49,960 nt of DNA from Hydrogenophaga sp. (GCF_018780385.1 NZ_JADMJO010000006.1:1-49960); one strand, 5' to 3'; counted from the stretch's first letter, positions 1 to 6,905 are shown. The notes: generated by a model from the letters alone, not told the origin. Program-made: numbers and translations.

Positions 1-2
1 AC

Positions 3-152
3 GATCCTGGCCCGTACAAGTTCCCCGAAGGCACTGTTGCGCACGAATGGACCGGCGCACCGTTGCCCGCTGTCAGACCCAAAGCGGGTGCAGACACGAC
101 ACCCGCCGCCGCCAACGCGGTCAAACCCAGTGGCTCATCCATGAAGCACTGA
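3..152 (+). CDS. C-terminal end of an upstream protein, possibly a multicopper oxidase (partial)
   Basis: The window opens inside a plus-strand reading frame of 49 codons that ends in TGA at 150-152. The visible tail begins DPGPYKFPEGTVAHEW and runs into an Ala/Pro/Lys-rich end. The other two plus frames here read as Arg/Pro-rich nonsense, so this frame is the likely coding one. A tail of this kind (PGWY or PGPY, then GT..HEW) resembles what I remember from the ends of multicopper oxidases that precede CopI-type cupredoxins in betaproteobacterial copper clusters. That identity is an inference from memory and position. The next gene starts 61 bp downstream on the same strand, so the two could share a transcript. 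The 5' end lies outside the window. Confidence 0.45.
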   Translation, partial: DPGPYKFPEGTVAHEWTGAPLPAVRPKAGADTTPAAANAVKPSGSSMKH

Positions 153-212
153 TCAAGTCACTCACTTCTTGCCCTTCTCACCCAACCCGACCGTTCGACA
201 AGGAACCTTCAC

Positions 213-704
213 ATGCACATCACCAAAACCCTGATCGTGTCCGCCATGCTTGCAGCCTCTGCGGCCTCTTTTGCTCATGGCGACAAGGAGCACGCCAAAG
301 GAGCCGCGCCCATGAAAATGGAGCAAAAGGAATGGGGCATCGGCGGCCACTCGAACGCCGTCAAGCGCACCGTGGAAATCCGCATGACCGACAACATGCG
401 CTTCACGCCCGATCTCGTTGAGGTCAAGCAAGGCGAGACGATCCGATTCGTGCACGTCAACAACGGCAAGGTGATGCACGAGTTCGTCTTGGGAACCAGG
501 AAAGAACTCGATGAGCACGCTGCGCTGATGAAGAAGTTTCCCAACATGGAACACGACGAACCCTACATGGCGCACGTTGGTGCAGGCAAAAAGGGCGAGA
601 TCGTCTGGAACTTCAACAAGGTCGGTGAGTTTGACTTCGCCTGCCTGCTCCCTGGCCACTACGAAGCTGGCATGGTCGGCAAGATCAAGGTCGTCGCCAA
701 ATAA
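213..704 (+). CDS. copI: CopI-like periplasmic cupredoxin
   Basis: This 163-residue exported protein is a small blue-copper (cupredoxin) protein. Residues 1 to about 21 form a signal peptide ending ASFA, followed by a short His/Lys-rich stretch. The type 1 copper ligands are visible: His89 in KVMHEF and the C-terminal loop Cys144-x4-His149-x4-Met154 (CLLPGHYEAGM). Length, His-rich N-terminus and ligand spacing fit the CopI family, which protects the periplasm of proteobacteria such as Rubrivivax from copper. The ATG at 213 starts the signal peptide directly, and an AAGGAA stretch at 199-204 can serve as ribosome binding site. It precedes a CusF-like gene by 39 bp and is probably in one operon with it. 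The family call is firm; the exact function is inferred. Confidence 0.85.
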   Translation: MHITKTLIVSAMLAASAASFAHGDKEHAKGAAPMKMEQKEWGIGGHSNAVKRTVEIRMTDNMRFTPDLVEVKQGETIRFVHVNNGKVMHEFVLGTRKELDEHAALMKKFPNMEHDEPYMAHVGAGKKGEIVWNFNKVGEFDFACLLPGHYEAGMVGKIKVVAK

Positions 705-743
705 GCATCTTCGTTGACAACATCTCAATCAAGGAAACACATC

Positions 744-1106
744 ATGAACAAATATGCCCAAACCGCATCGCGACTTCTCGCGGCAGCAGCGCTCTCTCTG
801 TCCTTGCCTTTGCTGGCACAGGCGACCATGGACCACAGCAAACCAGGCATGGACCCCGGCAAGATGGGCATGACGGCCGCACCCGGCATGACCGACGGCG
901 AAATTCGCAAGATCGACAAGGAAAACGGCAAGGTCACGATCAAGCACGGCGAAATCAAGCACATGGACATGCCCCCGATGTCCATGGTGTTCAATGTCAA
1001 GGACAAAGCCATGCTCGACAAGGTTCAGGTGGGCGAGAAGATCCAGTTCATCGTGATTCAAGACGCCGGCAAGATGGTGGTCACTGACATCAAAGCGATG
1101 AAGTGA
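744..1106 (+). CDS. CusF-like periplasmic copper-binding protein
   Basis: The product has 120 residues, with a signal peptide (about 1-26) and one CusF/copper-binding domain near residues 50-118. In CusF, Cu(I) is held by a His and two Met residues and capped by a Trp. Here the matching positions are His68, Met79 and Met81 in the stretch HMDMPPMSM, with Met76 where CusF has the capping Trp, as in many relatives called copper-binding protein. A Met/Gly-rich linker (residues 29-49) adds possible metal ligands. The start at 744 is chosen over an in-frame ATG at 714 because AAGGAAA lies at 731-737 and the signal peptide begins there. A strong terminator follows at 1143. It probably works with the preceding cupredoxin to buffer periplasmic copper. 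Confidence 0.85.
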   Translation: MNKYAQTASRLLAAAALSLSLPLLAQATMDHSKPGMDPGKMGMTAAPGMTDGEIRKIDKENGKVTIKHGEIKHMDMPPMSMVFNVKDKAMLDKVQVGEKIQFIVIQDAGKMVVTDIKAMK

Positions 1107-1142
1107 TTCGACCAGGCTGACCCACTGGGTCGGTTGTGGTGA

Positions 1143-1180
1143 AGGGATCGGTTGTCTTGACCGATCCCTGTTTTTCTTCT
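1143..1180 (+). terminator. Intrinsic terminator after the cupredoxin/CusF-like genes
   Basis: A perfect 10-bp stem (AGGGATCGGT at 1143-1152 and ACCGATCCCT at 1160-1169) with a 7-nt loop is followed by a T-rich run (1171-1180). It lies 36 bp after the CusF-like stop codon and should end that transcript. Confidence 0.85.
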
Positions 1181-1293
1181 ATGTCGCTCACCCTTACCGG
1201 CAAGTCACCTGAAATGAAATCCATGGCCAAGCAGACAACTGGGTGGCAGGGTCGACTCGAACGCCGACCGCGACAAGGTCTCCTGACTTTGCG

Positions 1294-1331
1294 CTGACCG
1301 AGATGTAATGCATACGCAAGCTGCCGGTCAG
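1294..1331. promoter_or_regulatory. Inverted repeat in the gap upstream of copK
   Basis: The 306-bp gap 1107-1412 holds the terminator above and, downstream, a 7-bp inverted repeat (CTGACCG at 1294-1300, CGGTCAG at 1325-1331) around a near-palindromic ATGTAATGCATAC stretch. It could be an operator for a copper-responsive two-component regulator of the CopR/CusR type, whose boxes contain related TGAC/GTAAT elements. The match is loose. I see no coding signal in the rest of the gap. Confidence 0.25.
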
Positions 1332-1412
1332 GGGTGCCTCGCTACATTGAACTTGTACTTCGTACCGCATTGATTCACTCGAACAATGTGATTTGTTCTC
1401 AAAGGAGACCCC

Positions 1413-1697
1413 ATGATTCGCAAGCTCAGCATCCTCGTCCTCTCAATGGCCGCACTGGCACCAGCATTCGCGATGGACGCCGCAAGGTCCGAGGCCAAGC
1501 AGGTCATCGCACTGCAAATCGGTGAGACGCTCTACGTCTTCAAGGACGGTCTGATGGCAAAGGAAAGCAAGTTCGGAAGCGTGATCCACCTCAGCAAGGG
1601 TGAAGTCGTCCAGACCACCGACGGCAAAAGCATCATGACAATGGGCAACGAAGTCGCGCGGCTGAATGCCCTGTTGAACAAGAGCCACGGGAACTGA
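1413..1697 (+). CDS. copK: CopK-like small periplasmic protein
   Basis: The 94-residue precursor has a signal peptide (about 1-20, ending PAFA). The mature part matches the layout of CopK, the copper-induced periplasmic protein known from Cupriavidus metallidurans: a YVFKDGLM element, a KFG turn, the TTDGKSI strand and the GNEVARL helix start, then a short His-containing tail. CopK binds Cu(I) mainly through clustered Met residues. Compared with the CopK sequence as I remember it, several of those Met positions here read Lys, Ile, Leu and Val, while Met50 and the pair in SIMTMGNE remain. AAAGGAGA at 1399-1406 is a good ribosome binding site for the ATG at 1413. The gene stands alone between two terminators, so it likely has its own promoter in 1200-1390. 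Confidence 0.8.
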   Translation: MIRKLSILVLSMAALAPAFAMDAARSEAKQVIALQIGETLYVFKDGLMAKESKFGSVIHLSKGEVVQTTDGKSIMTMGNEVARLNALLNKSHGN

Positions 1698-1749
1698 TCC
1701 CTGGATAGACCCTGAAAGGGCGGAGTCCGTATGGAAACGGACCGCACAG

Positions 1750-1785
1750 ACCCTCTCTCCTTGGCTGGCGAGAGGGTTTTTTGTT
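1750..1785 (+). terminator. Intrinsic terminator after copK
   Basis: An 8-bp stem (ACCCTCTC at 1750-1757, GAGAGGGT at 1770-1777) with a 12-nt loop is followed by a run of T at 1777-1782. It lies about 50 bp after the copK stop codon. A second small hairpin (GTCCGT/ACGGAC) sits just before it. Confidence 0.8.
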
Positions 1786-1819
1786 TGGGCTGAAATCGAC
1801 CAAGCAGGCTGCGCTTGGG

Positions 1820-2131
1820 TCACTTTTGAGCATCGAGGCAAATGGGTGTCAGCGCGGGACCGCGTGCCCATGTGTCATGGCGTGATGCTGACGCCGTTGG
1901 GGGCCTTGCCCACCCGGATAGTCTCGCGCCGGCCACTGCGGAAGAAGTCTCTGCGGGTGGCTCGGGTGCAAGGTATTGCAGCGGGTTCGCAGCAAACTTG
2001 CCCTGGCACTTGGCGCTGCAGAAATAGAAGGAGCGTCCCTCATGGGTCAACATGTGACCAGACTGCGCCGTGACGGTTGGCCTATTTCCTGTCTCTCTGG
2101 GTACGTCCAAAGTCGTGCGAATGGCGGCCAT
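1820..2131 (-). CDS. Truncated YHS-domain protein lacking the CGM motif (probably degenerate)
   Basis: The frame carries the second half of a YHS metal-binding domain: HEGRSFYFCSAKCQ, then GKFAANPLQYLAP, with the conserved FCSxxC pair and F-xx-P-xxYL ending. YHS domains normally begin with DPVCGM directly before the TV strand. Here the residues before TVTAQSG are GNRP, so the first half including CGM is missing. The longest frame starts at 2131 inside the DUF2933 gene, and the only downstream ATG is at 2053, within the domain. There is no clear ribosome binding site for either. The roughly 45 residues after the domain have no recognisable pattern. I read this as a decaying remnant of a DUF2933-YHS gene pair, although a short product remains possible. 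Confidence 0.5.
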   Translation of the reverse strand: MAAIRTTLDVPRETGNRPTVTAQSGHMLTHEGRSFYFCSAKCQGKFAANPLQYLAPEPPAETSSAVAGARLSGWARPPTASASRHDTWARGPALTPICLDAQK

Positions 2132-2330
2132 GCGCTCCGTGGCCGTTCCGGTGCATCAAGTGCATCAGCGGACACGCGAGCAAGAGCAGATAAGGCCAGT
2201 ACCCCAGGACATGACCCCAGTGCTCTCGCAGGAGGTAGAAGCCGGCGATCAGGGCGACCGTGGTCAGCGCCATGCCGGCCGGGCGACGCCAGAACGATGG
2301 CTCGCTGGATTCGTTGTTGGAAGGGTTCAT
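2082..2330 (-). CDS. DUF2933-type small membrane protein
   Basis: This 82-residue protein has a polar N-terminus, two closely spaced hydrophobic segments (about residues 19-34 and 44-58) and a His-rich C-terminal tail (HLMHRNGHGAHGRHSH). The second segment and the following HLMH fit the DUF2933 family (YLLLLACPLMH core), which is common in heavy-metal gene clusters of betaproteobacteria. No biochemical function is established for the family as far as I know. A His-rich face suggests metal contact. GAAGGAG at about 2337-2343 on this strand is a good ribosome binding site for the ATG at 2330. It follows the Met-rich lipoprotein by about 105 bp on the same strand and overlaps the start of the YHS frame. 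Confidence 0.8.
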   Translation of the reverse strand: MNPSNNESSEPSFWRRPAGMALTTVALIAGFYLLREHWGHVLGYWPYLLLLACPLMHLMHRNGHGAHGRHSHDFGRTQRDRK

Positions 2331-2434
2331 TGCCTCGCTCCTTCAGAGTTGCCTGAGAAGGGTGTGTGAGAAGGTCGTGCCCGGGGGAATCGATGTGCAG
2401 TTCAATCGCACCCGGGTTGAGCGGCGATGGCTTG

Positions 2435-2893
2435 TCACTTGCTGGCGGGAGAGGTGGCTGCACCCGGCATGCGCTGCATCATCATTTCCATCATGGTCTG
2501 CATCATGTCCATGCGCGCCTCCATCATCTGATGGCGCTTGGCCATTTCCATGGGCATCTCCTTCATGCCCGACATCCCTGACATGCCCCCCATTCCCTTC
2601 ATGTCATTCATCGTCGCCATGCCTTCTTGCATGGTTTTCATGTGTTCGTTCATCAGGGCCTGCCGCTCGGCTGGCGTCTTGGCATTCATCATCTTGTCGT
2701 GCATGGCCTGCATGTCCCTCATGCGGTTTTGCATGGCGGCAGGTGCTGTGGACGATGCCGCCGCGGCTTGATGGGCGTTGTGTTCGTCAGCTTTGGCTGT
2801 CGACGTTGCGCCGGCTCCTGGCGCGCTCGGGTTTGCGCATGCCGTCAGCAAGAAGGCGGTGGAGATCGCAAGAATGGTGTGGAGGGTTTTCAT
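2435..2893 (-). CDS. Met-rich lipoprotein of the copper island
   Basis: The 152-residue product starts with a lipoprotein signal whose lipobox is LLTAC (Cys19), so it should be anchored to a membrane on the periplasmic side. After a short Ala/Ser/Thr linker, residues 54 onward are extremely rich in Met, with about 30 Met in about 95 residues, many as MxxM, MM and MxM. A GMGGMSGMSGM stretch lies in the middle of two helix-like, coiled-coil-compatible segments. Such sequences bind Cu(I) or Ag(I). The start at 2893 is preferred over the in-frame 2974 because the signal peptide begins there. No named family is recognised, and function as a periplasmic copper sponge or chaperone is inference from composition and neighbours. 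Confidence 0.75.
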   Translation of the reverse strand: MKTLHTILAISTAFLLTACANPSAPGAGATSTAKADEHNAHQAAAASSTAPAAMQNRMRDMQAMHDKMMNAKTPAERQALMNEHMKTMQEGMATMNDMKGMGGMSGMSGMKEMPMEMAKRHQMMEARMDMMQTMMEMMMQRMPGAATSPASK

Positions 2894-3025
2894 GGTGGTG
2901 TTCTGTGAATGAATAAGAGATCCGCCGCGGGCGGCGACAAGGTGGCGGAAGCCAAAAACGGTACGGGGGGCCATCTGGCCCGACCAGAGTGCAGACGCAC
3001 TCTTCGCAATGGACTGCGATGCGGT

Positions 3026-3439
3026 CTACAACGTCAACCGATGGGGTCGGGCCGCGATGGGCAAAGTCAGGTGCACGGGACTGGTGGCCTGCACCCGGAC
3101 TTGAACGGCGATTGCCGAGGTCATGGATAGCCCCCATACCTGGTGCAGCATGCCCACCAACCCTGGACTGACATGGGCGATGGGCTGATCCACTTTGGTG
3201 ATGGCCAGAGAGGCCTCATCGCAAAACTTCAAGCATCCGGCATCACCGGGATCGGCTTGTTGGCCATGATGGGTTTGGGCGACGGGTACCTCGTGGGGCA
3301 TCGCCGTGAACGAAGAGTGACTGCCGCCGTTTGGTTCGCTCAACAGGCATGCGTTGGCCACCCCTGCGCCCAACGCAAACATCCACACCGCCAGAATCAT
3401 CCAGATGGTATGGCGCAGCGAACGTCGGTGCAGGTGCAT
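3026..3439 (-). CDS. Uncharacterised exported protein of the copper island
   Basis: The 137-residue protein has a hydrophobic segment at residues 13-30 ending VANACLL, either a signal peptide or a membrane anchor. The rest is a soluble domain with scattered His and two Cys in GCLKFCDE, then an Ala/Val-rich half. I do not recognise a domain. Proteins with a similar Cys-Leu-Lys-x-Cys-Asp element occur beside copper genes in related bacteria, as far as I remember. No good ribosome binding site precedes the ATG at 3439. A perfect 7-bp hairpin (2986-2992 with 2997-3003) lies between its end and the next gene. An FNR-type site sits 58 bp upstream of its start (3497-3510), which suggests oxygen-linked expression. 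Confidence 0.6.
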   Translation of the reverse strand: MHLHRRSLRHTIWMILAVWMFALGAGVANACLLSEPNGGSHSSFTAMPHEVPVAQTHHGQQADPGDAGCLKFCDEASLAITKVDQPIAHVSPGLVGMLHQVWGLSMTSAIAVQVRVQATSPVHLTLPIAARPHRLTL

Positions 3440-3496
3440 GTCAATCGGGCGAACAGTGGCAACGATCCAAGGCTAAACCTGGGCGCTTGAACAGCC

Positions 3497-3510
3497 TTGA
3501 CGCAGATCAA
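3497..3510. promoter_or_regulatory. FNR-type binding site upstream of the 3439-3026 gene
   Basis: TTGACGCAGATCAA matches the FNR/Anr consensus TTGAT-N4-ATCAA at nine of ten fixed positions. Its centre is about 64 bp upstream of the ATG at 3439, so a start of transcription near 3462 would place it at the usual class II position. It lies in the 187-bp gap between this gene and cueR. Confidence 0.5.
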
Positions 3511-3626
3511 GAAAGCAGGTCAAGAGAGACGATTCCAGGTTGAAACAGTGTGCGACCGCGCTCGGTGACGGTCGGTTCGTCTCCGAACAGAACGGATTGC
3601 TGCAGCAAAAATGACGCTTGGTCCCC

Positions 3627-4169
3627 TCAGTGCACGTCATGGTGAACGTGCACGCCGCGCATCCAGGCCATGAGGTCGATGGAGCTGGAGGTGCGGGCGC
3701 CAGTCACGTCGGCCTGGGCTCTGAATTTCCTGAGCTGTGGCTTTTGCACGGGCTGGTGCTTGGCCGGACTGCCGCGCGAGAGTTTTTCCAGGATGGCGCA
3801 GTGGGGCTGGTCGTTACCGCGGCAGGCCTTCACCAGCACCGAAAGTCCGGCCATCATCTGCTCGATTTCGCGGTGCTTTTCTTCCAGATCCGCCAGGTGG
3901 CGCTGCGCCACGGCCTTGACTTCGCGGCTCGTGCGCTGCGAATCGCTCCACAGGCCGATGAGCTCAGCGATCTGGGCCACCGAAAACCCGAGCTGGCGCG
4001 ACTGCCGGACAAACCTCAACACCGAGACTTCGCGATCGCCATAGAGGCGGTAACCCGATCCGCTGCGCTGGGCTTCGGGCAGCAGACCAATCTGTTCATA
4101 GTGACGAATCATCTTGGCAGAGACGCCTGCGGCGGCGGCCGCTTCACCAATGTTCATGAGGGTGGTCAT
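3627..4169 (-). CDS. cueR: CueR-type Cu(I)-responsive MerR regulator
   Basis: The N-terminal winged helix (MNIGEAAAAAGVSAKMIRHY, then a GYRLYGDREV wing) is typical of MerR proteins, followed by a dimerisation helix of about 45 residues. Near residues 116 and 124 two Cys with seven residues between them (CRGNDQPHC) match the Cu(I)-binding pair of CueR. An unusual C-terminal extension of about 55 residues ends in a His-rich tail (HVHHDVH). The start at 4169 has GGAG seven bases upstream; ATGs at 4181 and 4157 are alternatives. It should activate copA and copZ through the long-spacer promoters at 4494-4568. It is on the same strand as copZ, separated from it by a long palindrome. Confidence 0.88.
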   Translation of the reverse strand: MTTLMNIGEAAAAAGVSAKMIRHYEQIGLLPEAQRSGSGYRLYGDREVSVLRFVRQSRQLGFSVAQIAELIGLWSDSQRTSREVKAVAQRHLADLEEKHREIEQMMAGLSVLVKACRGNDQPHCAILEKLSRGSPAKHQPVQKPQLRKFRAQADVTGARTSSSIDLMAWMRGVHVHHDVH

Positions 4170-4231
4170 GGTGTGCTCCATGGGTTGAATGACTGCATGG
4201 ATGGGAGGATGTAGCTTGTCATGGTGGGAAG

Positions 4232-4260
4232 GTCAAGGCCCTCACCGTGAGGGCCTTGAC
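4232..4260. repeat. Perfect 14-bp-arm palindrome between copZ and cueR
   Basis: GTCAAGGCCCTCAC (4232-4245) is followed after one base by its exact reverse complement (4247-4260). There is no T-run after it on the minus strand. It could act as a copZ transcript terminator or stabiliser, or as an operator for cueR, whose start codon lies 63 bp further on. Confidence 0.6.
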
Positions 4261-4269
4261 GTACGTGGA

Positions 4270-4461
4270 TCAGAGGGGTGAATAACCGGCGTCAGCGAGC
4301 GCTTCGACCAAGGCTTCGCGGTCTTCACCGCTTTTCACGCTGACCAAGCGCCGTGGTAGATCGACCTGGATCTCGCAGGATGGATCAACCCGCTTGAGGG
4401 TGACATTCACCTTGGAGGCGCAATGGCCGCAGGTCATGTCGGGGAGGTGGAATTCGTGCAT
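4270..4461 (-). CDS. copZ: CopZ-like copper chaperone (HMA domain)
   Basis: The 63-residue protein is a single heavy-metal-associated domain. The metal-binding loop [11 protein letters not shown] places Cys11 and Cys14 in the MxCxxC motif, and the rest has the beta-alpha-beta-beta-alpha-beta pattern, ending DAGYSPL. It is expected to carry Cu(I) in the cytosol and hand it to CopA and CueR. The ATG at 4461 gives the standard length; an upstream in-frame ATG at 4524 would lie in the promoter. It is transcribed divergently from copA and has its own MerR-type promoter at 4494-4524. Loop residues Gly-His between the cysteines are common among copper chaperones of proteobacteria. Confidence 0.9.
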   Translation of the reverse strand: MHEFHLPDMTCGHCASKVNVTLKRVDPSCEIQVDLPRRLVSVKSGEDREALVEALADAGYSPL

Positions 4462-4493
4462 GGATGGCTCCGAAAAGGGTTGAGGGAATCTGC

Positions 4494-4524
4494 ACTTTGG
4501 GCATTGCCACGGTGGCAATGTCAA
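4494..4524 (-). promoter_or_regulatory. MerR-type promoter and operator for copZ
   Basis: Read on the minus strand, a -35 TTGACA (4524-4519) and a -10 CAAAGT (4499-4494) are separated by 19 bp, the long spacing of MerR-family activated promoters. The spacer overlaps a dyad with perfect 9-bp arms, CATTGCCAC/GTGGCAATG (4502-4520). The copZ ATG is 33 bp downstream of the -10. Confidence 0.75.
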
Positions 4525-4537
4525 GTTGCATCTACCG

Positions 4538-4568
4538 TTGCGCTTGCCACCGCGGGAAGGCCAACCAT
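4538..4568 (+). promoter_or_regulatory. Candidate MerR-type promoter for copA
   Basis: TTGCGC (4538-4543) and AACCAT (4563-4568) are separated by 19 bp containing an imperfect dyad CTTGCC-N5-GGGAAG. The arrangement mirrors the CueR-activated copA promoter of enteric bacteria (TTGACC, 19 bp, TAACCT). The match is weaker than that of the copZ promoter. Confidence 0.5.
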
Positions 4569-4598
4569 TCGCTCCTCCCTCAATCTCTGGAGCCCTTC

Positions 4599-6794
4599 AT
4601 GAACACCGCCACCTTGTCGCTCATCGAGCATCAGTTTCCCATCGAAGGCATGACCTGCGCCTCATGCGCAGGCCGCGTTGAAAAGGCCTTGAAGGCCGTG
4701 GCCGGCGTTGAGGAGGTCAGCGTCAACCTGACCACCGAACGAGCCACGGTGAACGCAGCCTCTTCCACACTGGCTGCCAGCCTGGTGGCTGCGGTCCAAA
4801 AGGCCGGCTACAGCGTGGGCAAAGAGCCCAACGCGGAGCCGGGTGCCCAGCCCGCAAAAAGCAAGGGAGAACCCTGGTGGCCGGTGGTGCTGGCCGCCGC
4901 GTTGTCGCTGCCCCTGGTGCTGCCCATGTTTGCCATGCTGTTTGGCGTGGATTGGACGATCAATGGCTGGTTGCAACTCGCACTGGCCACACCCGTCCAG
5001 TTCTGGCTGGGCGCGCGCTTCTACCGCGCTGGCTGGAAGGCCGTGCGCGCCGGCGCGGGCAACATGGACCTGCTGGTGGCCCTGGGCACCAGCGCGGGCT
5101 ACGGCCTGAGTGTGTATCTGCTGTTCAGGCATTCCGAGCACGGGACACCGCACCTGTACTTCGAGGCCTCGGCCGTGATCCTCACGCTGGTGCTGCTGGG
5201 CAAGTGGCTGGAGTCGCGCGCCAAGCGTCAGACCACCGCTGCGATCGCAGCGCTCAACGCCCTCAAGCCCGAGGTGGCGCGCGTGCGCATGCCCTATGGC
5301 GACGTGGACGTCGCCATATCACACGTAAAAGTGGGTGACACCGTGGTGATTCGCCCAGGTGAGCGCATTCCGGTGGATGGTGTGATCACCATCGGCTCAA
5401 GCCAGGTGGACGAATCGCTGATCACAGGCGAGAGCCTGCCGGTGGCCAAGCACGCGGGGAACAAGGTCACCGGCGGCGCCGTCAATGCCGAGGGTTTGCT
5501 GCTTGTGGAGACCACTGCTGTGGGCGCCGAGTCGACACTCTCGCGCATCGTTCGCATGGTCGAGTCGGCCCAGGCCAAGAAGGCCCCGATTCAGCGCATC
5601 GTGGACCGCGTGAGTGCTGTCTTCGTGCCCGTGGTTCTGCTGATCGCCGCGCTCACGCTGCTGGGCTGGGGCTTGGCCACCGGCAACTGGGAGCAGGCCA
5701 TTTTGAACGCTGTGGCGGTGCTGGTAATCGCCTGTCCGTGTGCGTTGGGCCTGGCCACCCCCACCGCCATCATGGCCGGCACCGGGGTGGCCGCGCGCCA
5801 GGGCATCCTGATCAAGGACGCCGAAGCACTGGAGGTCGCGCACCGCATCGACACCGTCGCGTTCGACAAGACGGGCACGCTCACCGAAGGCAAGCCCACG
5901 CTGGTTGCGGCAGTGGCTGTCCCCGGTCACGACAACCACTTGCTGTCCTGGAGTGCAGCCATCCAGGCGGGCAGCGAACACCCCTTGGCACGCGCCGTGA
6001 TGAATGCTGCGGAGCATGCTGGCCTGGCCCTGCTCTCCGCCGCCAAGGTGAGTGCCGTTCCCGGGCGCGGGATGTCGGCTGAGGTTCAAGGTCGTGCCTT
6101 GCGTCTCGGAAGCTCGCGTTACATGCAGGAATTGGGCGTGGACACATCGGTCCTGGCCAAGCCAGCGCGCCAGCTCGAAGACGACGGACGCACGGTGTCG
6201 TGGCTCGCTGATGTGACGGATTCACCTGTGCTGGTGGGCATGCTGGCCTTTGGCGATGCGCCCAAGGCCAGCGCCATCGCCGCCATCCAGAGCCTGCGGG
6301 CCTTGGGGATTCGCACGGTGATGGTCACCGGCGACAACATGGGCAGCGCAATCGCGGTGGGGAGCGTGCTGGGCATCGACCACATTGAGGCTCAGGTATT
6401 GCCAGCGGACAAGGCGGCCATCATGGACCGGCTCAAAGAGGGTGGCCGCTCGGTGGCGATGGTGGGTGACGGCATCAACGACGCACCTGCGCTGGCCTCG
6501 GCCGACGTGGGCATTGCCATGTCGACAGGCACCGACGTCGCCATGCAAGCGGCCGGAATCACGTTGATGCGGGGAGACCCTGCGCTGGTGGCCGACGCGA
6601 TCGACATCTCGCGCCGCACCTACCGCAAGATCCGCCAGAACCTGTTCTGGGCTTTTGCCTACAACGTGATCGGCATCCCGCTGGCCGTGGCCGGCCTGCT
6701 CAACCCGGTGGTGGCCGGTGCTGCCATGGCGTTGAGCAGCGTGAGCGTGGTGAGCAATGCGCTGCTGCTTCGCGGGTGGCGGAGGAAAAACTGA
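4599..6794 (+). CDS. copA: Cu(I)-exporting P1B-type ATPase CopA
   Basis: The 731-residue enzyme pumps Cu(I) out of the cytosol at the cost of ATP. In order: one HMA domain with GMTCASC (Cys20, Cys23); a linker; paired membrane helices; the actuator domain with TGES; the transmembrane CPC motif (Cys379-Pro-Cys381), specific for Cu/Ag pumps; the phosphorylation motif DKTGT (Asp423); the nucleotide-domain SEHPLA motif (His461); and GDGINDAP near residue 625. Length is typical of one-HMA CopA proteins. The start at 4599 begins just before the HMA domain; the frame is open back to 4464, but those codons cover the promoter. It is divergent from copZ, and a bidirectional terminator follows. Confidence 0.96.
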   Translation: MNTATLSLIEHQFPIEGMTCASCAGRVEKALKAVAGVEEVSVNLTTERATVNAASSTLAASLVAAVQKAGYSVGKEPNAEPGAQPAKSKGEPWWPVVLAAALSLPLVLPMFAMLFGVDWTINGWLQLALATPVQFWLGARFYRAGWKAVRAGAGNMDLLVALGTSAGYGLSVYLLFRHSEHGTPHLYFEASAVILTLVLLGKWLESRAKRQTTAAIAALNALKPEVARVRMPYGDVDVAISHVKVGDTVVIRPGERIPVDGVITIGSSQVDESLITGESLPVAKHAGNKVTGGAVNAEGLLLVETTAVGAESTLSRIVRMVESAQAKKAPIQRIVDRVSAVFVPVVLLIAALTLLGWGLATGNWEQAILNAVAVLVIACPCALGLATPTAIMAGTGVAARQGILIKDAEALEVAHRIDTVAFDKTGTLTEGKPTLVAAVAVPGHDNHLLSWSAAIQAGSEHPLARAVMNAAEHAGLALLSAAKVSAVPGRGMSAEVQGRALRLGSSRYMQELGVDTSVLAKPARQLEDDGRTVSWLADVTDSPVLVGMLAFGDAPKASAIAAIQSLRALGIRTVMVTGDNMGSAIAVGSVLGIDHIEAQVLPADKAAIMDRLKEGGRSVAMVGDGINDAPALASADVGIAMSTGTDVAMQAAGITLMRGDPALVADAIDISRRTYRKIRQNLFWAFAYNVIGIPLAVAGLLNPVVAGAAMALSSVSVVSNALLLRGWRRKN

Positions 6795-6905
6795 CGCTCA
6801 TATGGGCAATGGCTGCGATGATTTTGGCCGTTGCAAAAACCCAACTCTCGTGAAAGCCACCGACTGGTTTATCCCTCGGTTAATCCTAGGAGAGCCGCAA
6901 AGAAA

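Noticed and set aside
4464..4598. A longer CopA N-terminus starting at 4464
   Set aside because: Those codons overlap the copZ and copA promoter elements and have no resemblance to CopA; the ATG at 4599 leads straight into the HMA domain.
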